Shown piece by piece: positions 47,136-59,616 of a DNA stretch of 64,000 nt (the stretch's first letter is position 1; the number at the start of each line of letters is the position of its first letter). The position numbers were made by a program, and so were the translations under genes. Under the pieces are notes generated by a model that saw nothing but the letters and a program-made list of their open reading frames with translations, made no database searches and had not been told where the DNA came from. Source of the stretch: Phlegmacium glaucopus (Eukaryota > Basidiomycota > Agaricomycetes > Agaricales > Cortinariaceae); NCBI GenBank assembly GCA_015039465.1, contig MU130697.1, positions 1-64,000 on the forward strand. Direction: 5' to 3'.

Positions 47136-47467
47136 ATGAGTCCGGTCAGCAAGCTTCAGCGAGATCGGAACGTATATCGCTGTTGATTAAATAATACCCA
47201 TTGTAAACACTTATAACAACGGCATAATGATCCAACCTCTCAAACTTATCGCAGGAAGCTGAAACAAGGCGCCCAATAAATGGGGAAGATGCGGAATATG
47301 GCCACTACAATTATCTGGATGAGACCCAGCGAACCTCTGAAGCATTTGAATTATCATCTCAAAATTGCATAGAGTATAATAATTGTTGCTGGACTACCGG
47401 CAATGGAAGTGGCCATCTTTTCACTGATGGCAGGACATCTACTATCCTATCGGAATACAGCATTTAA
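47136..47467 (+). CDS. Candidate small hypothetical gene
   Basis: Not recognised. An open frame of 71 codons (47255-47467, including the stop) without its own Met begins exactly after a splice acceptor (ATCGCAG). It is rich in Glu, Asn and Thr (GEDAEYGHYNYLDETQ, SGHLFTDGRTSTILSEYSI). A short upstream exon, 47136-47171 (MSPVSKLQRDRN), joins it in phase 0 through an 83-nt intron with a GTATAT donor, giving about 82 residues. The composition looks like real protein, but there is no family support and the intron is longer than typical here. A second short frame, 47403-47597, overlaps it and is less convincing. Divergent from ferrochelatase. Confidence 0.35.
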
Positions 47468-47843
47468 AATTGATTGCATAACTCGGGCCCGGATACCCCC
47501 CAAGTACAACACTAGAAGCCAGAACCCTCGGTCTCGAGGGATGGCTGAATGGGAGAGCGAGGATGATTCCATGTACGCAGAAATGTTCCCTTTCTAGTCA
47601 AATCAATGATCTCTTTAACTATGGCTGGCGTTGTGGCAGGATCGCAAGACTATTATGGATGGACTAAGCAATTTATATGCAATGGGGGAGAGAATTGAAA
47701 ATTGAGCTATTCGCTGAGGGATAGGCATGAGAAGTACGAAGGAGAGATTTTGTCCGATAAATTGTCACGGCATCTTTACTGTGAAGCAATGAATATGTTC
47801 TTAAGATATCCCTATGAGAGATTAAATTATCGAATAAATCTCA
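47468..47843. other. Intergenic region 3' of the RAD57-like gene
   Basis: About 375 bp. Apart from the tail of a short overlapping frame that ends at 47597 (SEDDSMYAEMFPF), nothing with coding or repeat character was seen. Confidence 0.45.
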
Positions 47844-49348
47844 TTAAACAGTTTGCGTGAGCACCTGCTCTAACGCATCCCAATCGAAATCGTTGTAGGT
47901 ATCTTCGGTCCATAATTTATCGTATTCATCCTCGACTTCTGCTGCTGCTGCTGCTTCGTTGGTTGGGTGGGCAACAAGCTGTGTTGATGTTGTCTCGAGT
48001 TCAAGTTGTATCCCAGTAGAAGGGCCTTCTGGACGTTGATCAGACGCATGCACAAAGGGACTTGACTGGTCCGATATAAGGGCTGCGTGGATATTATTCT
48101 GTAGAACGGAGATTCCACCTTCCGACACGATAAAATCGAGCGATGCAGGCGCAGACACAGAGCTGAAGATAATCCTTAAGCGTCGAATCAATGTCGGTTC
48201 TTGGTTATCGATAGAGGTCCGAGAGGGCTGGTTTTGGTTATCAGAAGGTTCAAGCAGCTGACGTCTCTTTGGGGGGAAGTCTTCATCCTGGAGATGCTTC
48301 CGCCTTCCCGTCCGACTGAGCATGATCTTGGCATTAACTTGATTGGTCCACGCAGGACCAAGGGCTGCCTTCTTATTTGCGTCAAAAGCTTCAACATTAT
48401 TAAAACCACGGCTTTGTTGTTTGAATGCCATTTCACCTGGTACTCTGGATCCGGGGTGCTCTTGCCAGTTGTCAAAGTTGTCAACAACCTCATTGAGCAC
48501 CACAATTGCAATATTGTATGAACTTGCAATTTCGTGAAGACTAGCAGATATTTTTGCAATATTTTGCTTCCTTTCTACCAAGGTACTTGTTGTCGTCTTG
48601 CCAATATCATGAAAGAGTTCTGCAAGTGCATCGATGATAACAAGTTTGACTGGCTTCTTTCCTTGAATGGTTTCTTGTTCTCGAATAAACGAAGGAAGTA
48701 TTGTGGTCAAAACAAGTTGAAGGAAATCAGACGTGGGGATAGAGATGGTATGAACGTGTTCCAGGCTGCAAAATGACGGTGAGAGCAATTCATGTGTCTG
48801 AGAGATCTGGAGCAGGCGTGCAGTAGGAAGTTTAGATGATGTTGTTAGATAGCAAGCTGAAGCAGCAAGACCTCCAGTCTCCTTTGGGGCTTGAACAAAC
48901 AATGATAGCTGCAGAGCGAGCTGGGTCTTGCCTGCCCCACTAAGAAGATGGTGAGATTGGGAGCATACAGTCGCGTCTTGTATAGTGTATACCTCTCTCC
49001 TACAACTTCCCATACCATGCCTGTTCTGATCCCTCCTTGTAACATGTTGTCAAGAATCGCGTCGCCAGTGGAGAATTTCTCGTCTCCATCGTGTATTATA
49101 TCCCCGAGAACATTCGGCCGGTGCAAAGGAATTGCGTTCAGTACAGTGTCGACTATCCTTTTAATCTCAAGGGGTGAGGTTTTGCATCGCCTAGCGATGT
49201 CTTGAGGTGTATTTAACAGTAAATCCGCAATTGTTCGTAGATTTCCTGTAGAGATTGCAGATGAGCAGGAAAAGAAAACCGAAAGTGATCATGGTTTATT
49301 ACCCTTTTTGAGTAAAGCTATCTGTAGGGGGTGACTGTGAAGGTTCAT
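47844..49348 (-). CDS. RAD51 paralogue, RAD57/XRCC3 type
   Basis: RecA-fold ATPase helping Rad51 filaments in homologous recombination. The first exon encodes MNLHSHPLQIALLKKG, then NLRTIADLLLNTPQDIARRC, a helix-hairpin-helix-like head. The core opens with DAILDNMLQGGIRTGMVWEV. Walker A is GESGAGKTQLALQLSL, with the Ser codon split by an intron. Walker B is VKLVIIDALAEL. YNIAIVVLNEVVDNF and AKIMLSRTGRRK follow, the usual end of the ATPase core. The Asp/Glu-rich C-terminal tail (DTYNDFDWDALEQVLTQ) is not conserved. Fungal proteins of this shape are called Rad57; animal relatives are XRCC3. The partner would be a Rad55-like protein, which is not encoded here. Confidence 0.88.
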
Positions 49349-49565
49349 CGTAACCCGGCGTCAAGAATCAAAACATTGCGTCTGAATAGAAATACATGCT
49401 TAGGCTACTAACTGTACACCACGACAACAATGAATGAATGAAAGTTATTATCCAATTACGAGAAAATATGATTCAAGATAGTGTTACAATAGGAGTCTAT
49501 GTGCAGAAAGTCTTCAGGTGATATAAAGCAAATAGAGCAAAAGTAACTAACGTTGTCAGATACTT

Positions 49566-51468
49566 TCAGCTCGCCCTGTGAGGTTTCTTCTTTGAAGGTT
49601 TTGGGATTTCAACAGCTCGCTGGCATACAGGACACCGCCCGGACACATCAATGAGCCAAGGATCCAGACATGTTTTCTTAGATTCCAACATTGTCAATAC
49701 ACCTGCAAAGGATAAGTGAAAGAGACATACATGAAATACGTGGCTGCAAGCCAGGAGTCTCAGAGGCTGAGCGCCATCCCCTGCATCTACCAACTTAAGC
49801 CGTTCTTGATCCTCTTCACCACTTGATATGTTGCTGTTAATCATATCATCGCTTATTCCATGTGCCGTTCCTGTTGGATTCGAGCTTCCTTCACCAGATA
49901 TCTCTTTCCTTTTAGGCTCTTCAAAGTCCATCAAACAAATCGCACAGGCTGCACGGTTCCCTTCGAGTGTAACAAAAGGATATTCGCTCATTTCCCAATG
50001 CGCCTCCCATGAATTAGACCCTTCTATATCAATAGCTCCATCATTCTTTTCGTCAGGAACAGTTTGAGAAGTGGAATTCTTCTTGTTTCGGAAACTTTTC
50101 AAAAACTTGAAGCGAGGTTGAGGGTTTGCCGTTGTTTTCGGGGGATATGTGTGAGATATTGCGAAAGCAGATTTTACACCTTCTGGTGGTGGCGGAATGT
50201 ATATAACGAGTGGGATACGTTCGACTACCGTTTTCGGTAGCTTGCCTATTTCTGGGTTGATCATATTGGGGTGTTGCAAGGGGTGACGACCAATGCAAAT
50301 TAGAAAGATATTCCAAAATATCTGTTGCGCAGATCAGCATAGCATAGCACAAGGACTCTAGGACTTACAAACAAGATGGGGGCAAGGACAAGGACAACGA
50401 AACCAAGTAATACGACTTCTAAAACCATGACATACATCGTGCACAGAATACCGAAGACGAGCCACCAGAGGTGAGGTGAAATATGCCGACAAGTATTAGT
50501 TGATGTATATTCGAGTATATGCGCTGTCAAAAACCAGCTCAGAGTCATTAACGAGGAAAGGAGCGTGAGTCTTGAAGTCAGCGTCAGAAAGGAAATGTTG
50601 ATAACTGTTATAAATTTACCGAGAATGTAACAGGTTATGACGCAGAGTGGGGATCTCTGGGGGAGTGGCTGAGGCATTGTTTTGTCCTGAGATAGGATTA
50701 ATAGTTCCTGTTGAATTTGTCACTCCTGCCTCTGTCTCAGCGGGTGGGGGATGTCTAAAATATTAAGGTTTTTAAAACAGGAAAACAAATTTGGGTGGGA
50801 TGGCATACAGAACACGGTCGCGGCGGAAGTCCCAGTACGCTAGACTTGAAGTCAAGACAACTCTTACCACCCATATAGACGCCCAAACCCCAAGAGGACG
50901 TTCACACGCAGTCCACTCACTCAATTTAGGATCGTCACGACTCCTAAAATGGGTTCCTGTCAGAATCAGCAGAGTGGTGATTACTACGAACTATATGCAC
51001 AGGTTTTAGATTGATAGAAGAGACCATGAATCTGAAGCGGACCTGAACGAAACCCCAAGTGACACTCCAGATCAACGATACCAGTGCCTTGCGCGCCCGT
51101 GTAGCTCTCCGTCCCAGACCAAAATAAGTCAATACCCTAACGTGTAGTGCCGTGTTGTGCGGCTGCGGTGGGGGGTCTCGATGACTGGGGGTACTGGTCT
51201 GTGCAGGCAACGTTGGGAGTGAGAAGTTAGCATTGGTGTCTAGTTGCAGGGGGCGCAGTGATGATGTTATTGGTAGAACGACTGGGGCGCTAGAGGGCAT
51301 AGATCGTATTCTGGGAGCCTCGTTAATATCGAAATCGTGTGGATCTGATGTACTCTCCGAGGCTCGTAAGGATGAGTGAACGTGAGCCCTTTCTGGGCGA
51401 CGAGGCAGGTCACCGACTGAGCGAACCCTGCGAATGGCTCCATCTTGAGCTTCCGATACCGTAGACAT
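49566..51468 (-). CDS. Multi-pass membrane RING-H2 ubiquitin ligase
   Basis: Membrane-bound E3 ligase of unknown substrate. The N-terminal half is Ser/Pro-rich and cytosolic (MSTVSEAQDGAIRRVRSVGD). Hydrophobic segments follow, including LTLLSSLMTLSWFLTAHIL, HLWWLVFGILCTMYVMVLEV and VLLGFVVLVLAPILF; these would span the membrane at least three times. The C-terminal RING-H2 has CAICLMDFEEPKRK, then LLACSHVFH, TCLDPWL and GRCPVCQR. The stretch between the second and third metal ligands is about 60 residues instead of the usual 12-15. An intron interrupts the RING between HVFH and KTCLDPW. The tail is basic (KPSKKKPHRAS). Confidence 0.88.
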
Positions 51469-51710
51469 GGACAGTCAGAAAGTTAGGTCCTCCTCAAGCG
51501 GAGATCGACCTGCGTCTACAAGTATGTGGATCGTGTTAGTAATGATCAAGGGGATCCGAACAGAGGGGTACTACGTCGCCCAGATATCGTGACAGGCCTC
51601 AGGAAATGACTTTTAAGCCACATCGTGTGACTCAACGTTGGGCATGCGTCACGCTGGCTGAGGCGTACTGTAGTATAAGTAAAAATTATATATTGTTCCA
51701 CATATAAAAA

Positions 51711-53750
51711 TCAGTTGGAGCTCTTCCATTCGTCCCATAAATTTCCTAAAGATTTTCCGACCGCGTCAACAGCTATAATCAGAGAACGAGTTAGAACAAC
51801 AGTAGCATACGATAAAGCTTTCTGATAGTACTCACCAACCTCAATGCAATCTCTCTCCTCCACGTTGATAATAGACTGTAGAAGCTTCCGACTTCGCCAT
51901 CGGTCGGTGTGGAACCTAGATACACTCGATTTGAGGAAATCTCGGTATGCCTGACCGCGGATTATAGTTTTTGCAACCATAAAAAAACCCTGCACTGCTT
52001 CCCAAGTCATGTCTTGTGGCGAATTTTTGAGTGGAGATTGAAGAGTAGGCCAAGGAATGTCATGAAAAGTGAGTGGCTGCGCTTCGGAAAATTTTGTCTC
52101 GTCGAAATATTGACAGACAAGCCTATATCGTTCAAGGGCTCGATAAGTGGTCCAGGCGCCGCTGTTCCACTGATCATAACGCGCTCGTCGCTCTCGATCC
52201 AGCCTTTCCCGTTCCCGGAAATTTGCTTCTTCCCGTCTCTCGTTTTGATCTTGCTCTTGTCGGAGTCGGGCCTCGTCACTTTGTTTCTGTCGTTGTTGAG
52301 CCTTTCGATTTTCGGATTTGGCTCTCTGTTCTGCTTCCTGTGCCCGCTCACGCGCTTCGCGTTTTTTCTTCGCGGCTTCCCATAGCGGACGATCTGCTTC
52401 CAGATCCGCCATTTTCTGCAGTGACTCAGCAAGGCGACCAGCATCGGTATCGGCATCGTCAACTTGATGAGCATTGTCGTGATTGGGGTTGTCTGTGTTT
52501 TGAGAGTTCTCCTCCATAAACCCATCTTCCTCCCGGATGTCAGGGAAATCACGATAATCTGTCATTATAAGTGAACATCATAAACGGTTTTGATTTATAG
52601 GTGAAGCCTCACCGTTATTATAAAAGTGTGCTTGGGGAAACTCTGACAACACCTCGCTCATAAATCGACGCTCGCGTTGTTGCTTTCTGAATTCCTTTTC
52701 TTGTTCCCTCCTCTCTCGCTTCTTCTTTTCACGTTCTATGCGCTTCGCTTCCAACACGCGGATCTGAGAGGATGGGGAAAGCGTTCGTGCACGCTTTTGG
52801 ATTTTTTGAGCGTATGTTGTCGTATTGCGGTTGCGAGCATCTTCTTCGAAATAAATATTTTCCTCTTCTTCAGGGGGGCGCAATGACTGGAAAGAAATAT
52901 CGGCTGTTATGAATTGTTATTCCATAAGAGTGTGATCGAGGTGGTGGATGCGGTACCACACCTTTTCTTTTCGGCTTTGGTTGACTCAGTACAGGTTTGG
53001 TTTCAAAATTAAAATTCAAATTCCTTGTTGTTTGTGGTGACTTCCGACGAGGGTAACGAGGTGCGGGTTTCTGATTCCAATTATTGTCATCATCTATAAT
53101 CATCCGTTCGCTTTCATCAAGATCACTAGGGGTAGACCTCAGCGATTCTGGTTGCAGCTTTGGCGTCGAAGATGGTAAGGAGGGTGAAATTGTTCGACGT
53201 TTGTTGATATGACGGAATATTGTTGCGGGCTCCGACGATTTCAAATTTATGACGCTCAAAGCAGGAAAAGCTTTCACGCAACATTCATACTTTGGATCCA
53301 GTTTGTAAATATCCCATTGCTCTTGGGAGCATTCACATAGTTCACTACGAACGCCATGAGTTCAACAGTCGCAGTGGAACCCTGCGACAAGACTCACCCG
53401 CAAATCTTGATCAATCTTGGAAAAATCCCTTCTTCTTCTACATATTGTTCCCTGAGGGAGTTCGGTACAAAACGCCAAAAACTCCCCTTGCCGGGTATCG
53501 TTTCAATGACGATGCGTTTCGGTCTACAACGTTCAGAATAATCATCATAGAGGGATAAGTTGCCAAAATCTGGGATTTGTTCCGAAGTAGCTGCACGAGG
53601 TTCATAGGACGCAAAAGATAGAACTGAAGCTTGTGTTTGGAGGATCCGCGAAGGTTGAGTTGGGTCAAGGACGCCAGGGAAGGTGCCACTCAGATAGCGA
53701 ACAGACTGAGGGCCATCTTTCGGTTTTTCATATGAAGCACGGCGGACCAT
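51711..53750 (-). CDS. Coiled-coil protein with a J-like HTD motif
   Basis: Not assigned to a named family, though it resembles proteins I associate with Agaricomycetes. The start at 53750 opens MVRRASYEKPKDGPQSVRY. A central disordered region (RRTISPSLPSSTPKLQ, RYPRRKSPQT) leads to two very charged Arg/Glu/Lys/Gln-rich segments (ERERLDRERRARYDQWN), likely long coiled coils. The last domain includes LTFHDIPWPTLQSP, MTWEAVQGFF and SSVSRFHTDRWRSRKLLQ. The FHTDRW placement resembles the HPD loop of a J domain, with Pro replaced by Thr, so any Hsp70 stimulation is doubtful. The end is AVGKSLGNLWDEWKSSN. Intron joins between about 53.4 and 52.9 kb are only partly resolved. Confidence 0.7.
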
Positions 53751-54178
53751 CAGCGAGCAACTATAAGAAGAGCACTAAACTGACCTTGTGAGTTCATTTA
53801 TTATATATCTTACCGTAGGCCTTGTACTCAATCCACAACTTTCATTTGGTTCAGGTGCAAGGCAATCAATTGACCACGTGACCGCGATCCGACAAGAGCT
53901 TATTGTTTCTTCCGCCAAGTTGCTTCGTCGTCATGGAGAGAATTTCAAAGACTTTGGACATTTTCCAAGAGGAGCATTCTGCAACCACAGTTGTCAAGGC
54001 CAAAGAACAAGGATTCAAGCCTCGACAAGGAATATTACGTAACTCATGACTTGTATTTGGATCAGGTGATCTCCTCACATCATTTAGAGTCATGACTTGA
54101 TCTTCAGCTTATCTGACTCGTCCAATAAACGGCTATATATACTGCAACTGGTGGGGACATATCGGTCACATATCTAGA
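53751..54178. other. Divergent intergenic region
   Basis: About 430 bp between the coiled-coil gene and the GTPase gene, on opposite strands. A CACGTG core sits near 53,875. A weak 84-codon frame at 53788-54042 has no family support and is not called as a gene. Confidence 0.5.
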
Positions 54179-56927
54179 ATGACCAGCCTTCGGACATTTC
54201 AGAACGAGATACACGAGATACACAATCGTGAGGTTTCTAAACAGCGCGCACATCTCAACATCGACAAGGAGAAGGAGACTCGGAAGCATACGAGCTTGAA
54301 AGGAAAGGCCAAAGAAACTCTAGCTGCATCAGATATTCAGGCTCAGACTGAGTCTGGCGAATGCGAGACAGAATCTGGCAGCGCAGGTTTACAACTTCAA
54401 GAAATTGAGGAAAAGATCCTGGTGCGTCGTAATCATCGACTGTAACATGAGCTCAAAGCTTAGTTCAATCTTAGAAATCACTGCTTTCTAACACTGTCTC
54501 CGATCATGATTTTGCGCATGACCAAATTGCTGGCCTACTCACACAGCATAACGGAGAGTATGTGTTCCGAATAGGTCGGCAACCTCCACATGACGCATTA
54601 TTCGCTGGGGAACTGACCGACGATTGTTCTGGTTGGTCTGGTATTTCTCGTTCCAACGATGACATTGAAGTTATCCGCCGACGAATTATAAATACTGTAG
54701 AGGAAGTCGGGGGCAAGGTACGATTTTTTATCTCGTTCTCTACCTACCAGGCCTGAATGATATGTTGGCAGACATCTGTCTTATTTGAAGCTAAGCTAGG
54801 TCATCCTCGAACGACTTTGTTATTACGTTTACCACCCCCAAATGTCTCTCTCACTCCGGAGGTTCGTTGCGCCGTAGTCGGCAATGTGGATAGTGGGAAA
54901 TCAACAACTTTAGGCGTTCTGACGAGGGGTATTTACTGATACACGTTAATTTCACCAATCAATACTAATTTTTGATATAAGGCTCGCTTGATGATGGAAG
55001 AGGAAGAGCTCGTGTTGGTTTATTTCGACATAAGCATGAGGTGGAGACAGGCCGAACATCTAGTGTTGGGATGGAGGTATGTGCCATACCTTGATGCGCA
55101 ATCATGTGGCCATGACAAGGCGCGGATAAGATCTTAGGCTTTGATACATTGGGAACACCTATATTACCTAGCACGGCGAAATCTTCTGATCCAGATGTAA
55201 TACGACGGGAGAAGATAGGTTGGGAGGAGATAGCTATGCAGGCAGCTAAAATTGTATCTTTCATTGGTGGGGTATCGTTCTGTAGACGGTTCATTCTAAC
55301 TAACCCGAGTAAATAGATTTGGCTGGCCATGAACGATATCTGAAAACGACATTGTATGGCCTCACGTCGGGCGCGCCTTCTTGCGTCATTTTAATGGTAG
55401 GGGCGAACGCTGGTTTGATTGGCATGTCAAAAGAGCATCTTGCTATCGCCTTAGCACTGAGCGTACCTGTAGTGGTTTGCATAACGAAAGTCAGTCCAGT
55501 TCATTCGTTCCAATACTTGCGTTTAGCCCATTCGGCCATAGATCGATATGACCCCATCAAATGTTCTTGAACAAACTATCAAACAGGTGGATAAGATTTT
55601 GAGAAGCCCTGGGTGTCGGTGGGTCTGTTCGTGCCATGACGGGCCATTTCCATCTGATGGTAGTTCTTTGTAGGAAAACACCAGTTTTCGTGAAGTCACT
55701 CGAAACAGCAGTCGAGATAGGGAAAGCGTTTGGGACTGAACGGGGAGTCTCCCGCCTCTAATTTTTGACTTCTGATTCTAATCTCGGTATATCATAGACT
55801 ATGTCCTATCTTCCAAATATCCAATGTTACCGGTCAAGGACTTGACTTTGTGAGACTGATCACGTTCAAGTTTATATGCAATGTGATCTTACTCGTTCTC
55901 CAGGTCCGAACGTTCCTCAACCTACTTCCATCCAGTGAGGCAGACACTGACAAATTTGCTTTGAATCAACCATTAGAAGTAGGTGGAAGTTAGTACAGGT
56001 TGCATGCATGCATACTTATGAATTGGGCAGTATTCTATCACTGAAGTTTGGTCTGTTCCGTATGTTGGCACGGTGGTTAATGGAATTATGAACGCTGGAA
56101 GCATAAAAGCTGGAGATGCCGTTCTATTGGGTCCAGATTCAAATGGAAATTACCAGACGGTTGTCATTAGAAGCATCCAACGAAAGAGGTAGATCTGGTT
56201 CATTTTGACTCGCTTCTGGATTCCGAATAACCTTCAATCCACATTCTTCCCAGAGCAAACGTGGCAACTGCGGAAGCTGGGCAATGCGTGTCTTTAGCCT
56301 TGAAGCGCATACGACGTGCAGCGGTACGCAAAGGCATGGTTTTAGTGAACAAGACGGACGTCCCCCCACGAGGTGGGCACTTATCGTGGGGAAATGATTT
56401 CTAATGACTCATAACTGGAGTATTTTAATTTTTGTAGCTATTCGGAGGTTCGAAGGCCAAGTCTTGATCTTGTAGTGAGTACTAGTCGAGTGCTTGGCAA
56501 TGAGCAAAAATGGATTTGATCCATTTGCAGCCACAACACGACGTTGCAGAAAAACTACCAGGCGAGTTGCTGTCTCCGATGAACGAAGTTAGCCGCTGAT
56601 TTCCCGGTGTTCTAGGCCATGTTGCACTGTGGAGTAATTTTGTTTTGTTTGTTGCCACCCTGAATGGTGCTAACAGGGGTCGTATCAAGGCTATACGCCA
56701 AACGGTACGAATAGTAGGGATGGACCACCCCCAGGGAGTGCTTCGAACAGGGGATCGAGCGAATGTGCAGTTTGAGTTCATCTCCCACCCAGAGTTTGTT
56801 AAAGAGGGTATGAAGCTTTTGTTTCGGGAAGGGAAGACGAAGGTAAGTTTATTTGATATTTATATTTGTTTTTTTTTTAAAGAAAAAGTGAATATAGGGC
56901 CTCGGGGTGATAACGAAATTATTGTAA
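54179..56927 (+). CDS. GTPBP1/GTPBP2-type translational GTPase
   Basis: EF-Tu/eEF1A-like GTPase related to GTPBP1/GTPBP2, which act on stalled ribosomes and mRNA turnover. G1 is [17 protein letters not shown], followed by [19 protein letters not shown], which is typical of this subfamily. G3 is [16 protein letters not shown], and G4 is TKID, rebuilt across an intron. Domain II includes [20 protein letters not shown] and [19 protein letters not shown]; domain III ends with [17 protein letters not shown] and GLGVITKLL. The N-terminal extension ([18 protein letters not shown]) is charged and of unknown role. About ten short introns. The first Met in frame, 54179, is used, and an upstream exon cannot be excluded. 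Confidence 0.9.
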
Positions 56928-57034
56928 AAAAAATGTAAAACAAATGTAATGAAAGTGGAGTGGCTATTTATAGCTCGATCGTCATGATTTCTCCTCTTGC
57001 GTGCTCAACACCTCTTTCTCATCTACCTTCCTCC

Positions 57035-59543
57035 ATGGACCCAATAATTCAAAGGCTCAACAGAGACTCAGATCATTGGAGTACTCTAGTATGTTTGCCT
57101 TATATTTTTTATCTTTCTTTTGACAAATTTTATAGTCGAGCTTTGATTCCACTCCTTATCCAGTCGGGGCTCGCTCAAGCCTCGCAACCATCACTTCAAA
57201 GGTCGATTCCTCTCTCTCTCTCTCAAGAACTTCTCTCTGATGTTCTTCTAGTTTACATTCTCTCCCGATCCCCGGGAATGGGGCTCTTCACTCTCTCCGG
57301 ACCTCGTCGAGTCCGACGATGAGCTATATACCCCGCTGACTAAAGAACAAGAGTCACTGGCAGATTTCACAAGTTCACTCTCGCTAAGAGGTATCGGAAA
57401 CGTAGCATGTCTTCTCATCCTCTGTGTCGCTATTCTGGTGCTATTGTGAGCTTCTGTCTACTCCACTGATTGTCGTGTCAGCCATCTTCACACATGTGTA
57501 GCATTGGTTATCCCGTCATATCTTACTACAGTAACTCAAGGGCGTCAACGCGCGGTGGATTCAATCTAGGTGGTTCCAATGCGACAGGTCAAATACCAAA
57601 GTTCAATTTCGCTCTCATCGACCAGGACACACCTCAAGCAGTGTATACCAAAACATCATGGGCAGACGGGAAGACTCAGATGCGCTTAGTATTCTCTGAC
57701 GAATTCAACACTGACGGTCGTTCCTTCTACCCTGGCGATGATCCTTACTGGGAAGCGGTCGATCTACACTACTGGGTATACTTGATTACTTGTTTTTTCT
57801 TCTTCTTCTTCTTTCTGGTCGCTGATCTACACCTAGGCTACAAAAAATCTTGAATGGTATGATCCAGCAGCTGTCACCACGCAGGGTGGTTCGTTAGTTA
57901 TCACTCTTTCCCAGAAGGAAACGCATGATTTGAATTATGAAGGCGGTATGTATTCAAATTGATCCATTCGCATATTCCAGCATCACTCATCCTCGATGCA
58001 GGTTTAATATCAACCTGGTTAGTCTCTCAATGCCTGTTGCTGGGTTCGCAGCCCATCGTTTTCACTTTTATATAGGAATAAATTTTGTTTCACAGGCGGT
58101 TACGTCGAAACTTCAGTCCAACTTCCAGGTGCCAATAACGTGCTTGGTCTCTGGCCTGCGATTTGGACCATGGGAAATCTGGGCCGGGCGGGCTATGGTG
58201 CATCCCTTGACGGCGTTGTACGTGGCTTATGCTTTCCGTTTTCTTTACTCTTCTCATAATATGTGAACGAAAAAGTGGCCGTATACATATGATTCCTGCG
58301 ATGTAGGGACAGTCGCTAATCAAACTGTCGATGGCCAACCTGCGGCGGCCACTGTAGATGGTGATGCAGGAAAAGGAGGGATCCTATCCTACCTGCCGGG
58401 TCAACGGTGGTCTCGATGTACTTGTCAAGGCGAAAGCCATCCGGGACCGAAACACAAAGATGGGACCTTTGTGGGCAGAGCAGCTCCCGAAATTGACGTC
58501 TTCGAAGCTCAAGTGGGGAGACCTGACTTTGTTCTGAAGATTGGGCCAACTAATCGGTTTTGAAGATCAATCAAGATTCACTCATTGCTCAAGTTTCTCA
58601 ATCCGCTCAGTGGGCTGTAAGCATGCCTTGTTGAACATCAGACTGGTCAACTGATGCTTTGGTTTGTTGCAGCCATTCAATAGAGCCTATATTTGGTCGA
58701 ACACATCGGATAACCTGATAATCCCCAATCCAGGCATTTCTGAGTTGAATACGTTCCTTGGAAGTGTAACTCAAGAGGCCACTTCTGTTGTCACCAACAC
58801 CAATACCAGTTGTTACGAACTAGACGGGGGTTGTTACTCTCTGTACGGCTTCGAGGTAACTTTACCTGACCGCTTGCGCTGTTGCAACGCTGATTGCTGC
58901 TTTTACAGTATAAACCAGGTATTTGGACTTGCAAACCGTCGAAGAATTGATTTGAGCTCAAGCATTATTTTCCCTGTTCTTTCACAAGGCTTTGATGATG
59001 GTGTACGTCTTTGTCCAAGTTGCCAATTCCCAAAATCCCATTCTTTCTCTTATCCAGTATATCACATGGATTTCAAGTAATCAGATTGCCTGGACGCTCA
59101 AAGCTGCGGGTCTAGGACCTGACCCTAGCGTTCAGATTTCTGCTAGGCCTGTAGCTCAAGAACCTATGGTATGTGCTCTTGTGTGGATATTCTAAAGGCC
59201 GTGCTGATTTTTGGGTCTTAGTACCTTATTGCAAATCTTGGGATGTCGAGAAATTTTGGACCAGTTGATCTCGAACATCTGACTTTCCCTACACATATGC
59301 GAATTGACTACATCAGAGTTTATCAACCAGTAGACGCGATCAATATTGGTTGCAGCCCAAAAGATTTCCCCACCGAAGCTTATATCAATCGGTGGGTTAC
59401 TTTGTTATGTTTTTTTTTTCTTTCTTTCTGACGACGCCCGTTCTGTTAGGTACATAGAGGCTTATACCAATCCGAATTTAACAACGTGGGTGGATGATTA
59501 TCAACAACCTTGGCCGAAAAATTCGTTCTTGGGACAATGCTAA
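57035..59543 (+). CDS. Membrane-anchored GH16 glucan enzyme, KRE6/SKN1 type
   Basis: Type II membrane glycoside hydrolase involved in beta-1,6-glucan assembly in the secretory path. The Ser/Pro-rich cytosolic head includes FSPDPREWGSSLSPDLVES, then a single transmembrane helix (IGNVACLLILCVAILVLFI) formed across an intron. The luminal GH16 fold starts MRLVFSDEFNTDGRSFYPG and YWEAVDLHYW. The catalytic motif is APEIDVFEAQV, with both acidic residues in EIDVFE. Later pieces are AQWAPFNRAYIW, YLIANLGMSRNFG and MRIDYIRVYQP. The exon encoding INQDSLIAQVSQSAQWA shows that an apparent stop near 58561 lies in a short intron. The end is KNSFLGQC at 59543. The chitinase gene follows after 73 bp on the same strand. 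Confidence 0.92.
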
Positions 59544-59616
59544 TAATTGGCCGTTGCATATGTATATTGGATATTATCAATATTTAGATTAGTTAGACAT
59601 TAGAGTGACATATCAC

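Noticed and set aside
53788..54042. 84-codon plus-strand frame in the divergent gap
   Set aside because: No conserved motif and no in-phase join to the GTPase gene was found.
58540..58565. Apparent stop in the GH16 frame, suggesting a pseudogene
   Set aside because: A short GT..AG intron removes it and gives INQDSLIAQVSQSAQWA, which fits the family.
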